Assembly: GCA_018651445.1 (NCBI GenBank)
Contig: JABIDZ010000089.1
Coordinates: 1-32,121, forward strand
Origin: Candidatus Iainarchaeum sp.
GTDB taxonomy: Archaea; Iainarchaeota; Iainarchaeia; Iainarchaeales; JAAZKV01
Length of the DNA stretch: 32,121 nucleotides
Reading direction: 5' to 3'
Shown here: positions 6,916 to 15,029 of the stretch, one piece after another
How the letters are laid out: every line of letters begins with the position of its first letter
Position numbering within the stretch: position 1 is the first letter of the stretch
Notes under the pieces: model-generated
Databases searched by the model: none
Seen by the model: the letters and a program-made list of their open reading frames with translations, nothing else
What the model was told of the DNA's origin: nothing
Position numbers and translations under genes: made by a program

Positions 6916-9900
6916 TTATTTTCTTCTTCCAAAGATTATCAAAACTACTATTATGATAATTAATACGGCGATAATTGTTAATATTGTCTCGAAGTCTTGT
7001 TGTTTAACGGGCGGGTCCATTGCGTCCAATGCTAATTGATTTGCAGTTTCATAATTGTCTTGGTTTAACGCGAGTATTGCTTGTTCGTATTGAGTAATTA
7101 ATTCTGGTTCTTCAATTGTTTTTGTTTTTAATAATGCAATAGTTATTTGTGCAGTTGCTTTTTCTTCTTCACCGTTACTGATTGATTGTTGGGCTTGTTG
7201 TAAAAGAGTTATTGCTTCATCATCTTGAGAGTTATTTATTTTTTCAATTATTTCTGTTGTTGTAAAATCATATATTGTTTGATTATTAGTTGGCGGGGGG
7301 GTTGGATCGGGTTGATTGGGTAAGTTTTGTGGTAATCCATCTGGGTAATATACTTGGGCACATTCATTTAGTATACACTCTTGATTACCTGTACAATCAT
7401 CATTTGTTTGACAGCGAATGATATCCGGTATGTTATTCGTTTCTTTTGGCGTACATGAAATTGTTTCTTGCGCTTTATGTGTTACTCCTCCCTGACAATC
7501 CGTATTCGTTCGTGTCCAATGCTTTGTTTGTGTTCCTGTTTCAGGGCAAACCGCAGGTTCTATTCTTGATTCCCAATCATCTTGATTACAATACTCCGGT
7601 TGTTCTTGTTCAGCGTCACAAGTAATTATTTCGTTGGCATATATTATTCCATTATTACAATCATTAATTTTTGTCCATTGCTTTGTTTGAGTTCCATTAG
7701 TGCATGGAGTCATTTCAAATGACCAATGTGAATCAGTACATGTTGGAATTGTTTCACACGTCTTTGTTAAATCGATTGGTTGTCCTTGACAAGTTTCAAC
7801 AGTAGTTAATGTTGCTGTTCGTGTTTCTATTCCATTGGCACAGGTTCCATAATTTGAATATGTGTATTGACATTGTGGTGCATTATAATTACAAAGAATA
7901 ATTTCATCGGTTTTTGTTATTCCATTTTGACAATTTGTTACTTTAAAATACTTTTTTGTTTGTTCGCCAATTGAAGGGCAAGTTGCTGGTTCTAAATAAA
8001 AATCCCAGTGGTCGTCTGTACAAATTGGGGTGTGTGTACAACTTCGGATTAGCGCGTCTGGATTTCCTCCGTGGCATGTTGTTGGTGTTTTTGTTAATAT
8101 GGTTTTTGTTTGTGTTCCTGTTTGTGGGCATGTTGTTGGTGTCCAGTTGGTGTATGTGAAGTTGGTGCAGGTGGGTGCTTGGTAGTCACAAGATACGGAT
8201 TCGGTTGTTGGTTTTTGTATTCCGTTTTGGCAGTTGTTTGTTTTGTACCATGTTCGGATTAGTGTGTTTGTGTTTTGGCATGTTCCGTCTGTTGATGTCC
8301 AGTGGTCGTCTGTGCAAGTTGGTATGTATGTGCATGTGCGGGTTAATGATTCGGGGTTTCCGTTTTGGCATGTTGTGGGTGTGGTTGTTTGTATTGTGCG
8401 TGTTTGTGTTGTTGATTGTGGGCATGTTGTTGGTGTCCAGTCAGAGTAAGTAAAGTTAGTGCATGTTGGTGCTTGGTAGGCACAACTAATTTCTTCAGTT
8501 GTAGGGTGTTGTATCCCAGACACGCAGTTTGCGGTTTGTGTCCATGTACGTGTTTTTGTATTTGTTGGTTGACACGATTCATCGTTATATGTCCAGTTAT
8601 TGTCTGTGCAAATTGGTTGTGTGCCGGGATAGACATTTGGGTTAGCATCATCGATGTCACTGCCGTGCGTATTACAAGTTAAGGAACTCCATCGCCAGCC
8701 GGTTCCGATGTTTGAACTTGTTTCTTTTTGGTACCAGTTATGTCCGCCGTCCTCATATAACCATACGCCGTTTGCAACCCAGTTTCTCGGTATCTTCCAA
8801 TTCGCATTATACATCCAGGTATAAAATCTATTATTTGTTGGACACATCATTTGTATGTCTGGATAGGTGTCTTGATCATCATCGCACCCCTCATCTATTT
8901 CGCCATCATAATCATCATCAAAACTATTACAAATTTCCCCTGAATAAAATTGACTAAATGTCCAGTTTTCACTTTTATTAGTTCGTATTAATGCGGCTGC
9001 ACCGTATGCGTCCCAAACAGGAAAGTATTGCATAAAATCTCTCTGGGTTAAAATATAATATGCATTAGCTACGATTCTATCGTCATTATCCGTAATTGAT
9101 TTGATTTCTGAGAAAATATCTGGAAATGAACTCTGTGCAGGTATTGAACCATACCCAAATTCGTTAACGTAGATTTTCCCAGAAAAATTATTTTTTATAT
9201 CTTCAATAATTGATTGGGTATATGTTGAATACTTTGCTTTTGTTTCGGTTGTATTATCGGAATATGCATGCATACTAGCATAATTATATTTTGAATTAAC
9301 TGTCGATATTGAGCTAAGCCAATTATTAACGCCTAGTCCCCAAAGATTTGTTTCCTCGATTCCGGCTACGGCGCCCAAGATTGTTATTTTTCCGTCTTGT
9401 TTAAACTTATCTCCAAAATAGTCCAAAAATTCTATTGCTCTGTTTTTCCAGAATGTTCTTTCCGATTCATTATTCATCCAACAATCATTGCTAGGTAAAC
9501 AAGACGGGTTGCAACTAAGAATATGGTTAGGCATCAGGTTTGGTTCATTCAAAACTTCGATTATCTTGAAATCATTTTTATATCGGTCCATTAGATCTGA
9601 GTTTAATCCAAAAATTAGCCAATCGGGCGCATCTCCTCTCCAATTTAAGAAATTATTGGGATCGTCAGTTAGTTGCTTACAGTTTGTAAAATTATCGGCA
9701 TAATAATAATTGTCCCTGAATTCGAATAAGTTAAAGAAATTCTCTTTTTCAGTAGCACCCATGTCAGCAAATAATGTTTGTTGGAAAAGGTATGTTTGCA
9801 AATATGGTGTTGCAGGGATTTTTCTATCTGTCAAAGATTCATAAAATGCATCGACGATGTTAAGTGATTCTTGATATACACAATTGTATAAATCCCTGCT

Positions 9901-10479
9901 AAAACAAGTCTTTGGATTAAGACTTGGGAGCGTTCCAAATCGAATAAACTTTGCACCCGCTTTTTTTGCATTTAATGACACTTGTTCAGCATTTTGTAAA
10001 GATGCTGCACCAAAAGTAATTTCGTCATTAATCCCGAAAAGACCGTCTTTTACTTCGGCCTTTTTTGCGATACTTTCAATTTCGGCATATCTGCCAGAAG
10101 GAAAATGTGTAGATCTAGAATCTATACTGCTTGTTATTTCTAAACTACTGCAATCTGAACTATTAGTAAAAATTACTTTTGGGTAAATATTTCCTGCCTT
10201 GTGATAATAGAGGTCTATGTAGAAATTTGTTTCTTCCCCCGGGTGTATTTCACGGTATCTAATAAGTTTGTCTGAACCTTGTTCAATGAAAACTTCAGCG
10301 ATAATTGTTCCTGAAGAAAAAGCTCCGTTGCATGAAATATGCAAATCAAGGAAATTTTGATTATTTGGAACATATGTTGTATTATCCGTCCAAATCGTAT
10401 AACTTGATAGATTTGTGCTTTGCGAATATACTTGTCCCATTATGCAAATAAATAAGATTATTACAAATAACTTTTTCAT
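6916..10479 (-). CDS. Giant surface-anchored GH-A-like glycosidase with Cys/Thr repeats
   Basis: A 1187-residue exported protein. Signal peptide at residues 1-20. A beta-rich domain (20-125) precedes a TIM-barrel region (about 145-500) resembling clan GH-A glycosidases: VLNEPN with E312 as likely acid/base and YVNEFGYG with E440 as likely nucleophile. A MopE-like calcium motif follows (CNSFDDDYDGEIDEGC). Then come eight Cys/Thr/Trp-rich repeats of about 45-50 residues (7446-8610), a short Cys cluster, a Pro-rich linker, a helical region and a C-terminal membrane anchor (TIIAVLIIIIVVLIIFGRRK). A TATA-like box at 10500-10508 sits 26 nt from the ATG, so it is probably leaderless. Substrate unknown. 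Its gene interrupts the ftsZ-secE neighbourhood. Confidence 0.75.
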   Translation of the reverse strand: MKKLFVIILFICIMGQVYSQSTNLSSYTIWTDNTTYVPNNQNFLDLHISCNGAFSSGTIIAEVFIEQGSDKLIRYREIHPGEETNFYIDLYYHKAGNIYPKVIFTNSSDCSSLEITSSIDSRSTHFPSGRYAEIESIAKKAEVKDGLFGINDEITFGAASLQNAEQVSLNAKKAGAKFIRFGTLPSLNPKTCFSRDLYNCVYQESLNIVDAFYESLTDRKIPATPYLQTYLFQQTLFADMGATEKENFFNLFEFRDNYYYADNFTNCKQLTDDPNNFLNWRGDAPDWLIFGLNSDLMDRYKNDFKIIEVLNEPNLMPNHILSCNPSCLPSNDCWMNNESERTFWKNRAIEFLDYFGDKFKQDGKITILGAVAGIEETNLWGLGVNNWLSSISTVNSKYNYASMHAYSDNTTETKAKYSTYTQSIIEDIKNNFSGKIYVNEFGYGSIPAQSSFPDIFSEIKSITDNDDRIVANAYYILTQRDFMQYFPVWDAYGAAALIRTNKSENWTFSQFYSGEICNSFDDDYDGEIDEGCDDDQDTYPDIQMMCPTNNRFYTWMYNANWKIPRNWVANGVWLYEDGGHNWYQKETSSNIGTGWRWSSLTCNTHGSDIDDANPNVYPGTQPICTDNNWTYNDESCQPTNTKTRTWTQTANCVSGIQHPTTEEISCAYQAPTCTNFTYSDWTPTTCPQSTTQTRTIQTTTPTTCQNGNPESLTRTCTYIPTCTDDHWTSTDGTCQNTNTLIRTWYKTNNCQNGIQKPTTESVSCDYQAPTCTNFTYTNWTPTTCPQTGTQTKTILTKTPTTCHGGNPDALIRSCTHTPICTDDHWDFYLEPATCPSIGEQTKKYFKVTNCQNGITKTDEIILCNYNAPQCQYTYSNYGTCANGIETRTATLTTVETCQGQPIDLTKTCETIPTCTDSHWSFEMTPCTNGTQTKQWTKINDCNNGIIYANEIITCDAEQEQPEYCNQDDWESRIEPAVCPETGTQTKHWTRTNTDCQGGVTHKAQETISCTPKETNNIPDIIRCQTNDDCTGNQECILNECAQVYYPDGLPQNLPNQPDPTPPPTNNQTIYDFTTTEIIEKINNSQDDEAITLLQQAQQSISNGEEEKATAQITIALLKTKTIEEPELITQYEQAILALNQDNYETANQLALDAMDPPVKQQDFETILTIIAVLIIIIVVLIIFGRRK
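7446..8610 (-). repeat. Eight alternating Cys/Thr-rich repeats in the surface protein
   Basis: Two repeat types alternate as B-A-B-A-B-A-B-B. Type B begins CTDxxW and contains NCQNGI; type A begins CTNFTYxxWTPTTCP and contains TPTTC. At DNA level the 23 bp at 8124-8146 recur exactly at 8418-8440, an offset of 294 bp (98 codons, one A+B pair). The plus strand of 8090-8480 is strikingly G/T rich. Confidence 0.85.
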
Positions 10480-10626
10480 ATTTCAATAGCGTATTTATCG
10501 TATAAAAACATGAGCTTCGTTGGTATAACTGAGAATTAGGAATTTGATTTCTATTTTTTTATCCTTCTTTTTCATTTAAAAACTTTTTCATCGTTAAATT
10601 CATTATAATTCGATATTGGTGAGTAA

Positions 10627-10818
10627 ATGCAATTGAATATAAAAGAAACTTGGAGCAAATTCATTTCTGATAGTAGAAGAATCTTGGTTGTTTCAAGAAA
10701 ACCTACGATGGATGAGTACAAGAAAATGGCTCTAATCATTGCTCTTGGAATGGTTATTATTGGCATAATGGGTTTTATAGTACAGCTATTCTTTGTATTG
10801 ACTGGGCTAGGGATCTAA
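10627..10818 (+). CDS. secE: Preprotein translocase subunit SecE (Sec61-gamma)
   Basis: A 63-residue single-pass membrane protein that clamps the SecY channel. It has an amphipathic cytosolic start (IKETWSKFISDSRRILVVSRKP), the family's conserved TMDEYKKMA region, then one membrane helix (about 36-60). Length and layout are those of archaeal SecE. GGTGAG precedes the ATG, and TTTAAAAAC at 10575-10583 gives a start near 10605. Spt5 and the stalk genes follow on the same strand in the classical archaeal order. Confidence 0.9.
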   Translation: MQLNIKETWSKFISDSRRILVVSRKPTMDEYKKMALIIALGMVIIGIMGFIVQLFFVLTGLGI

Positions 10819-10905
10819 AGGGTAGGAATTTAAAGTTAAGGGTAGCGAATTATATTAGTATAATGGCATTTAATTTAATATTATAAAGGATTTGAAGGTG
10901 AGCAA

Positions 10906-11343
10906 ATGATTTTTCCGGTTAGAACAACAGTTGGACAAGAACAAATGGTTGTAGACATCTTAGGCGCTAAGATAACAAAAGAAGAACTAAATATTTATTC
11001 TATTGCAGTTGTTCCAGGATTAAAAGGTTATATTTTAATCGAAGCAGATAACGAAATAACTGTTAGACGAGGAATTACTGATACTCCACACGTAAGAGGA
11101 TCAGGAATAGTAAAAGGCGCAGTTCACATAGATGAATTAGCTGGAATGCTAGAAGCAAAACCATTAATGAAGACTCTTGAAGAAGGACAAAAAGTAGAAA
11201 TTATTAGCGGTCCATTCAAAGGAGAAAAAGCTAAGATTACTAGGGTAAACGCAGCAAAAGAAGAAGTAGTAGTAGAATTACTTGAAGCCGCAGTAAAAAT
11301 CCCGGTTACAATCAAAGCTGAGAACATAAAAATCGTAAATTAA
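10906..11343 (+). CDS. spt5: Transcription elongation factor Spt5
   Basis: The archaeal NusG/Spt5 homologue, which clamps RNA polymerase and promotes processive elongation. The NGN domain occupies about residues 1-85, with VPGLKGYILIEA and the TPHVRGSG stretch. The KOW domain follows (EGQKVEIISGPFKGEKAKITRV). Length 145 is typical. AAGGTGAG lies just before the ATG. It sits 87 bp after secE and 101 bp before L11. A hairpin (11342-11360) overlaps its stop codon and a second (11374-11387, CCATCT-GA-AGATGG) lies in the gap before L11, possibly tuning read-through or L11 translation. Confidence 0.95.
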   Translation: MIFPVRTTVGQEQMVVDILGAKITKEELNIYSIAVVPGLKGYILIEADNEITVRRGITDTPHVRGSGIVKGAVHIDELAGMLEAKPLMKTLEEGQKVEIISGPFKGEKAKITRVNAAKEEVVVELLEAAVKIPVTIKAENIKIVN

Positions 11344-11387
11344 ACTTTTAAAAAAAGTTTAAGCAAAAATCGACCATCTGAAGATGG
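11342..11387 (+). promoter_or_regulatory. Two hairpins between spt5 and L11
   Basis: AAACTTTT/AAAAGTTT (11342-11360) overlaps the spt5 stop codon. CCATCT-GA-AGATGG (11374-11387) is a perfect short hairpin in the L11 leader. Either could protect or attenuate the mRNA; the role is inferred only. Confidence 0.35.
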
Positions 11388-11444
11388 CCGTGTTAATGTT
11401 ACACAAATTAAAGGAAAAACTTCGAAAAATTGGAGAATGATAAT

Positions 11445-11912
11445 ATGGGAGATATAAAAATAATGGTAAGTGGAGGAAAAGCAAATGCTGGTCCGCCATT
11501 AGGTCCTGCGTTAGCTCCGACCGGAGTTAATATAGGAGAAGTAGTTGCAAAAATAAACGAGAAAACATCGTCGTTTGATGGAATGCAAGTTCCAGTAACA
11601 GTAAAAATTAATGGAGACAAGAGTTTTGAAATAACTGTTGGTTTACCTCCTACTAGTGCATTGATAAAAAAAGAAGTTAATGCAAAAAAAGGAGCAGCTA
11701 ACCCAAAAACAGATGTTGTTGGAAATCTTACAATCGAACAAGTGAAAAAAGTTGCAGAACAAAAATATGACGCTTTGAACTCAACTGAACCAAAAGCAAG
11801 TGCAAAAGAAATCATGGGCGTTTGCAATTCAATGGGTGTTACTGTAGAAGGTTTACGCGCAAAATTAGCTATCAAAGCACTTAACGACGGAAAGTTTGAT
11901 TCAAAATTTTAG
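11445..11912 (+). CDS. rpl11: Ribosomal protein uL11
   Basis: L11 binds the GTPase-associated centre of 23S rRNA at the stalk base. The N-terminus GDIKIMVSGGKANAGPPLGP and the PTGVNIGEVV stretch are diagnostic. The C-terminal rRNA-binding domain includes KEIMGVCNSMGVTVEG. I start it at ATG 11445 (155 residues) rather than the in-frame TTG 15 bases upstream: TGGAG at 11431-11435 is a correctly spaced Shine-Dalgarno for this ATG, and the family begins here. It is part of the spt5-L11-L1-L10-P1 cluster. Confidence 0.97.
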   Translation: MGDIKIMVSGGKANAGPPLGPALAPTGVNIGEVVAKINEKTSSFDGMQVPVTVKINGDKSFEITVGLPPTSALIKKEVNAKKGAANPKTDVVGNLTIEQVKKVAEQKYDALNSTEPKASAKEIMGVCNSMGVTVEGLRAKLAIKALNDGKFDSKF

Positions 11913-11925
11913 GAATTGACGTTTG

Positions 11926-12021
11926 TTTTATAAAGCTTTCACAACGCATTTAATTTACATTTAAGCCTGATTTTCAGGCCGCATCTCCTAATTTGGAGAG
12001 ATACCGCTTTGGCGGAAGGTG
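11926..12021 (+). promoter_or_regulatory. Promoter and structured leader of the L1-L10 mRNA
   Basis: TTTTATAAAG at 11926-11935 predicts a start near 11956, so L1 has its own promoter. The ~70-nt leader holds three hairpins in a row: GCCTGA-TTT-TCAGGC, TCTCC/GGAGA, and CCGC-TTTG-GCGG. The Shine-Dalgarno GGAAGGTG (12014-12021) abuts the last one. In methanococci L1 represses its own mRNA by binding a rRNA-like site; a comparable control is plausible here. Confidence 0.55.
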
Positions 12022-12027
12022 TTAAAC

Positions 12028-12687
12028 ATGAAAAAAAGTGAAGCGATTGAAGCAGTAAAGAAAATGCGAGAAAATTCTAAGGCTCGAAAGTTTTCTCAAA
12101 GCGTAGAACTAATGATTAATTTCACTGGGCTTGACATGAAAAAACCTCAGAACCAGGTTAATGTTAAAGTTGAATTACCTAATAGCACTGGAAAAGGTAG
12201 TGGAAAAATTTGTATTTTTACTAAAACAGATGCTTTTGCAACACAAGTAAAAGGCAAAGCAGATCTAATTGTAAGCGAAAAAGAAATCGAAGCGTTATCT
12301 AAAAACAAATCAAAGATGGCTGAACTAATTAATTTTGATGCATTATTTGCTGAAGGAGCAGTAATGCTAACTGTAGCAAAATTCTTGGGACAACAATTAG
12401 CTCCTAAAGGAAAAATGCCAAAACCAGTTATGAATATTGCTAATTTTGCTGAGACATTAGCAAAAGCAAAAACACAAGTTACTATTTCTAATAAAAAAGG
12501 AAAATTTATGCCAGTTGTGCACAGCATGATTGGAAAAGAAGATATGACTGATGAACAAATCATTGACAATATGATGGTTGTTTACGAAACAGTTCGTGAT
12601 TCATTACCTCAGAAAAAACAAAACATCAAAAGTGTGTTTGTAAAAATGACTATGGGGCCTCCAATGAGAATAGGTGAAGTACAATGA
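12028..12687 (+). CDS. rpl1: Ribosomal protein uL1
   Basis: L1 binds the mobile 23S rRNA stalk near the E site and in archaea often represses its own mRNA. The 219-residue product has the two-domain family layout, with QSVELMINFTGLDMKKPQNQ near the N-terminus, GQQLAPKGKMPKP in the middle and SVFVKMTMGPPMRI at the end. I start at ATG 12028, preceded by GGAAGGTG, not at the in-frame GTG inside that Shine-Dalgarno. Its stop overlaps the L10 start (ATGA at 12684-12687), so translation of the two is probably coupled. A structured leader precedes it. Confidence 0.97.
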   Translation: MKKSEAIEAVKKMRENSKARKFSQSVELMINFTGLDMKKPQNQVNVKVELPNSTGKGSGKICIFTKTDAFATQVKGKADLIVSEKEIEALSKNKSKMAELINFDALFAEGAVMLTVAKFLGQQLAPKGKMPKPVMNIANFAETLAKAKTQVTISNKKGKFMPVVHSMIGKEDMTDEQIIDNMMVVYETVRDSLPQKKQNIKSVFVKMTMGPPMRIGEVQ

Positions 12688-13844
12688 CTTCGCATAATCG
12701 AAAATGGAAAGAAGCAAAGCTTGCAGAAATTACTGAGCTTGTAAAAGAATATCCGTTTGTTGCAGTAGCAACATTAAACGAATTACCTGCTAGTATTGTA
12801 TCGGTTCTTAGAAAAAGATTGAAAGGAGACGCAGTAATTGTTGTTTCAAAATTACGTGTTGTACAAAGAGCTTTTGAAGCTGCGGGATTAAAAGATGATA
12901 AATTAAATGGTTTAATCAAAGACAGTGTTGCAATTATTTTTTCAAACAAAAATCCGTTTGAATTATTTTCATTTATTAAAAAGAACAAAGGAGATGCAAC
13001 TGCAAAAACAGGCGACATTGCAATAGCCGATATTGAAGTTCAAGCAGGAGACACAGGTTTGCCTCCAGGACCAGCTCTATCAATTCTAAAAGGTGCTGGA
13101 TTAAAAGTTGCGGTACAAGGGCCAACTATTAGTATTGTTAAAGACAAGATCGTTACAAAAAAAGGAGAAGAAGTAATTTCCGTAGTAGCAGATGTTCTTG
13201 GAAAATTAAATATGAAACCAATGAAAGTTGGGATGAAAGTTTTAGGTATCTTAGACAAAGCAGAAAAACAATTTTATTTAGCAGATGTACTTGATGTTGA
13301 TGAAGAAGAATTATTCAACAAATTTGTTACAGCTTATGGACAAGCTCTAAACTTAGCTGTTGAAGCAGAAATCTTCAACGAAGCAAGTACAGAAGTAATC
13401 CTAATCAAAGCAGAGAGAGAAGCAAAAGCAGTGGACGATTCACTTGACTTAGATGCTCCTGCTAGCGAAAAGAAAGAAGAAGTTGTTGAAGAGAAAAAGG
13501 AAGAAGTTGTTGAAGAAAAGAAAGAAGAAACAATTGAAGAACCAAAAGAAGAAGTTAAAGTTGAAGAAGTTGCTGAACAAGCAACCGAAGAAAAAGTTGA
13601 AGAAGCAAAAGAAGTTGTTGAAGAAACTGATACTGAAAAAGAAGCCCAAGAAGTTGCAGAACAAGTAAACGATGCAACTGAAGAAAAGCAAGAAGAAGTG
13701 CAGGCTGAAGCTAGCGAGAAAAAAGAAGAAACTGCCGAAGCAAAGGTTGAAGAAACAAACACTGCTGAAGTAGATAAAGAAGCAGCTGAATTAGCTGAAC
13801 AAGCAACTGATGAAGAAAAAAAGAAAACTGAGGGAGAAAATTAA
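12684..13844 (+). CDS. rpl10: Ribosomal protein uL10 (P0) with long acidic tail
   Basis: The stalk base protein that anchors P1 dimers. Residues 1-100 form the rRNA-binding domain (FVAVATLNELPASIVSVLR). About 100-180 is the archaeal insertion domain (GDIAIADIEVQAGDTGLPPGP). The helical spine for P1 follows (about 205-250). The last ~130 residues are a Glu/Lys/Val low-complexity tail with repeated EEKKEEVV units, making the protein longer than the usual 290-340. It ends KKKTEGEN and lacks the GLGALFG-type terminus that many archaeal P0 proteins share with P1. Translation is coupled to L1 by a 4-bp overlap. Confidence 0.96.
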   Translation: MTSHNRKWKEAKLAEITELVKEYPFVAVATLNELPASIVSVLRKRLKGDAVIVVSKLRVVQRAFEAAGLKDDKLNGLIKDSVAIIFSNKNPFELFSFIKKNKGDATAKTGDIAIADIEVQAGDTGLPPGPALSILKGAGLKVAVQGPTISIVKDKIVTKKGEEVISVVADVLGKLNMKPMKVGMKVLGILDKAEKQFYLADVLDVDEEELFNKFVTAYGQALNLAVEAEIFNEASTEVILIKAEREAKAVDDSLDLDAPASEKKEEVVEEKKEEVVEEKKEETIEEPKEEVKVEEVAEQATEEKVEEAKEVVEETDTEKEAQEVAEQVNDATEEKQEEVQAEASEKKEETAEAKVEETNTAEVDKEAAELAEQATDEEKKKTEGEN

Positions 13845-13877
13845 TTTTAAAAATTATTTTTGAGAGGTGAAGAAGTT

Positions 13878-14174
13878 ATGGAATATGTGTACGCAGCAAT
13901 GTTACTTCATAAATCTGGTAAAGATGTTGATGAAGCAGGTGTTGAAGGTATTTTGAAGGCAGCAGGTGTTGAATTCGATAATGCTAAAGTAAAAGCAATG
14001 GTTGCAGCAATCAAAAACATCAATATTGATGAAGCGATTGAGAAAGCAGCAGTAGCACCCGCAGCAGCTCCGGCAGCAGCAGGAAAAACTGAAGAAGCAG
14101 ACGAAGAACCTGAAGAAGACGCTGGAAAGAAAGAAGAAGAAGCGGCAGCAGGACTAGGTGCTCTATTCGGATAA
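13878..14174 (+). CDS. rpl12: Ribosomal stalk protein P1 (archaeal L12)
   Basis: A 98-residue acidic protein that dimerises and recruits translation GTPases. The N-terminal dimerisation domain (MEYVYAAMLLHKSGKDVDE) is followed by an Ala/Pro hinge (about 66-80), a charged Glu/Lys stretch and the conserved C-terminal GLGALFG. The start is ATG 13878, supported by GAGAGGTGA at 13862-13870; an in-frame TTG lies 18 bases further upstream. It follows L10 by 33 bp and closes the operon. Confidence 0.97.
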   Translation: MEYVYAAMLLHKSGKDVDEAGVEGILKAAGVEFDNAKVKAMVAAIKNINIDEAIEKAAVAPAAAPAAAGKTEEADEEPEEDAGKKEEEAAAGLGALFG

Positions 14175-14187
14175 ATTTCACTTACAC

Positions 14188-14226
14188 GGGTTGTGGGCAA
14201 CTGCAATCCATGTAGTTTTATTTTTC
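14188..14226 (+). terminator. Terminator of the stalk operon
   Basis: GGGTTG pairs with CAATCC (14188-14209, one G-T pair), followed by a T-rich run ending near 14226. It lies just after the P1 stop. I see no gene in the rest of 14227-14345. Confidence 0.5.
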
Positions 14227-14346
14227 TAGGTTTAGCCCAAAACTATTTTTTAAATTAGCATAATTTGCGCAATTGACGAACTTTTGAGCGTTAATAGTTA
14301 GACAATTGACTTACAAATTTCTTGCAGTGAATAGATTCTGAAAAGA

Positions 14347-14355
14347 TTTATAAAG
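14347..14355 (+). promoter_or_regulatory. TATA box of the candidate ncRNA
   Basis: TTTATAAAG lies about 26 nt before the G at 14376, which begins a folded segment. No ORF starts downstream on this strand until 15030. Confidence 0.65.
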
Positions 14356-14375
14356 AATAAAGTAGGAATAATATT

Positions 14376-14490
14376 GAAGTGATTTTAGAGAGGTTGCTTC
14401 ATTAAAAAGTGGGAGACAAGTGTTCACCAACTGGAGAGGTGCTTTACGGAATCGTAATTATTGGTTCTCCCACTTTATATTTTCTTTTTT
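14376..14490 (+). ncRNA. Candidate structured non-coding RNA
   Basis: A stand-alone transcript is suggested by a TATA box, a folded body and a closing T-run (14474-14490). The 5' hairpin pairs GAAGUGA with UUGCUUC. The main body is closed by a perfect 11-bp stem (AAAGTGGGAGA at 14406-14416 with 14466-14476), extended by CAA/UUG. Inside it are two small hairpins, CACC/GGTG and UUACG-GAAU-CGUAA, making a three-way junction. I find no C/D boxes, no tRNA arms, no SRP helix-8 motif and no RNase P motif, so the family is unknown. Confidence 0.6.
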
Positions 14491-14553
14491 CTATTCGAAT
14501 TTGTTTAAGACGTATTGAAAAAAGTTCTTGAAAAAAATATGATTTATTTGTTT

Positions 14554-14874
14554 TTACTCGTTATGTAAATTATCTCGAAGAATTACCTTATTTGTCAGTT
14601 CAATCAGTTCTTGAGATGGAGCTTCTTCGCCGCGAAATATTTTGTTTGCGCGTTGTCGAAGTTCAGACACATCTGGTTTTCCCTGAAGTCGTGACAGGCG
14701 TTGCAACGCCTTAGTAATTGCATCTATTTGTGCCGCTCTAACACGTGCAATAATAGCGCTGCGTGCAGTGCGTGCTGGTCTGGAAAAACTACATTTAGCT
14801 AGACCGGGCATAGCCTCTAAACCAGCTACATTTGGAGTATCCAATTTGTAATTACCTATCCTCGTTGGACGCAT
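14554..14874 (-). CDS. Hypothetical Arg/Ala-rich protein
   Basis: A 106-residue soluble protein I do not recognise. It is basic and helical in the middle (SAIIARVRAAQIDAITKALQRLSRLQ, shown here in part as ARVRAAQIDAITKALQRL), with no signal peptide or membrane segment and one Cys. Codon use is somewhat richer in G/C (CGC, GCG, CTG) than in neighbouring genes, which may mean transfer or merely the Arg/Ala content. ATTTAAATAG at 14897-14906 on its strand lies about 27 nt before the ATG, so a leaderless transcript is expected, supporting a real gene. It is not in an operon. Confidence 0.6.
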   Translation of the reverse strand: MRPTRIGNYKLDTPNVAGLEAMPGLAKCSFSRPARTARSAIIARVRAAQIDAITKALQRLSRLQGKPDVSELRQRANKIFRGEEAPSQELIELTNKVILRDNLHNE

Positions 14875-15029
14875 AAAAAGAGTTAATTGTAGTTCTATTT
14901 AAATGTTTCTGGATAACTCGCAGGGTCATGCTACTACAACGATTTTAATCTATTAAAAAGCCTTATAAAGAACTTCAAATTTCTATATAATAGTAATAAT
15001 TTATTGTATTAGTTTGATTGGGTGTAGAA

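Noticed and set aside
8186..8660. Short overlapping frames on both strands within the surface-protein repeats
   Set aside because: They arise from low-complexity repeat DNA; the long continuous minus-strand gene explains the region.
13334..13762. Ser/Phe-rich minus-strand frame opposite the L10 tail
   Set aside because: It is a low-complexity shadow of the GAA/AAA-rich acidic tail.
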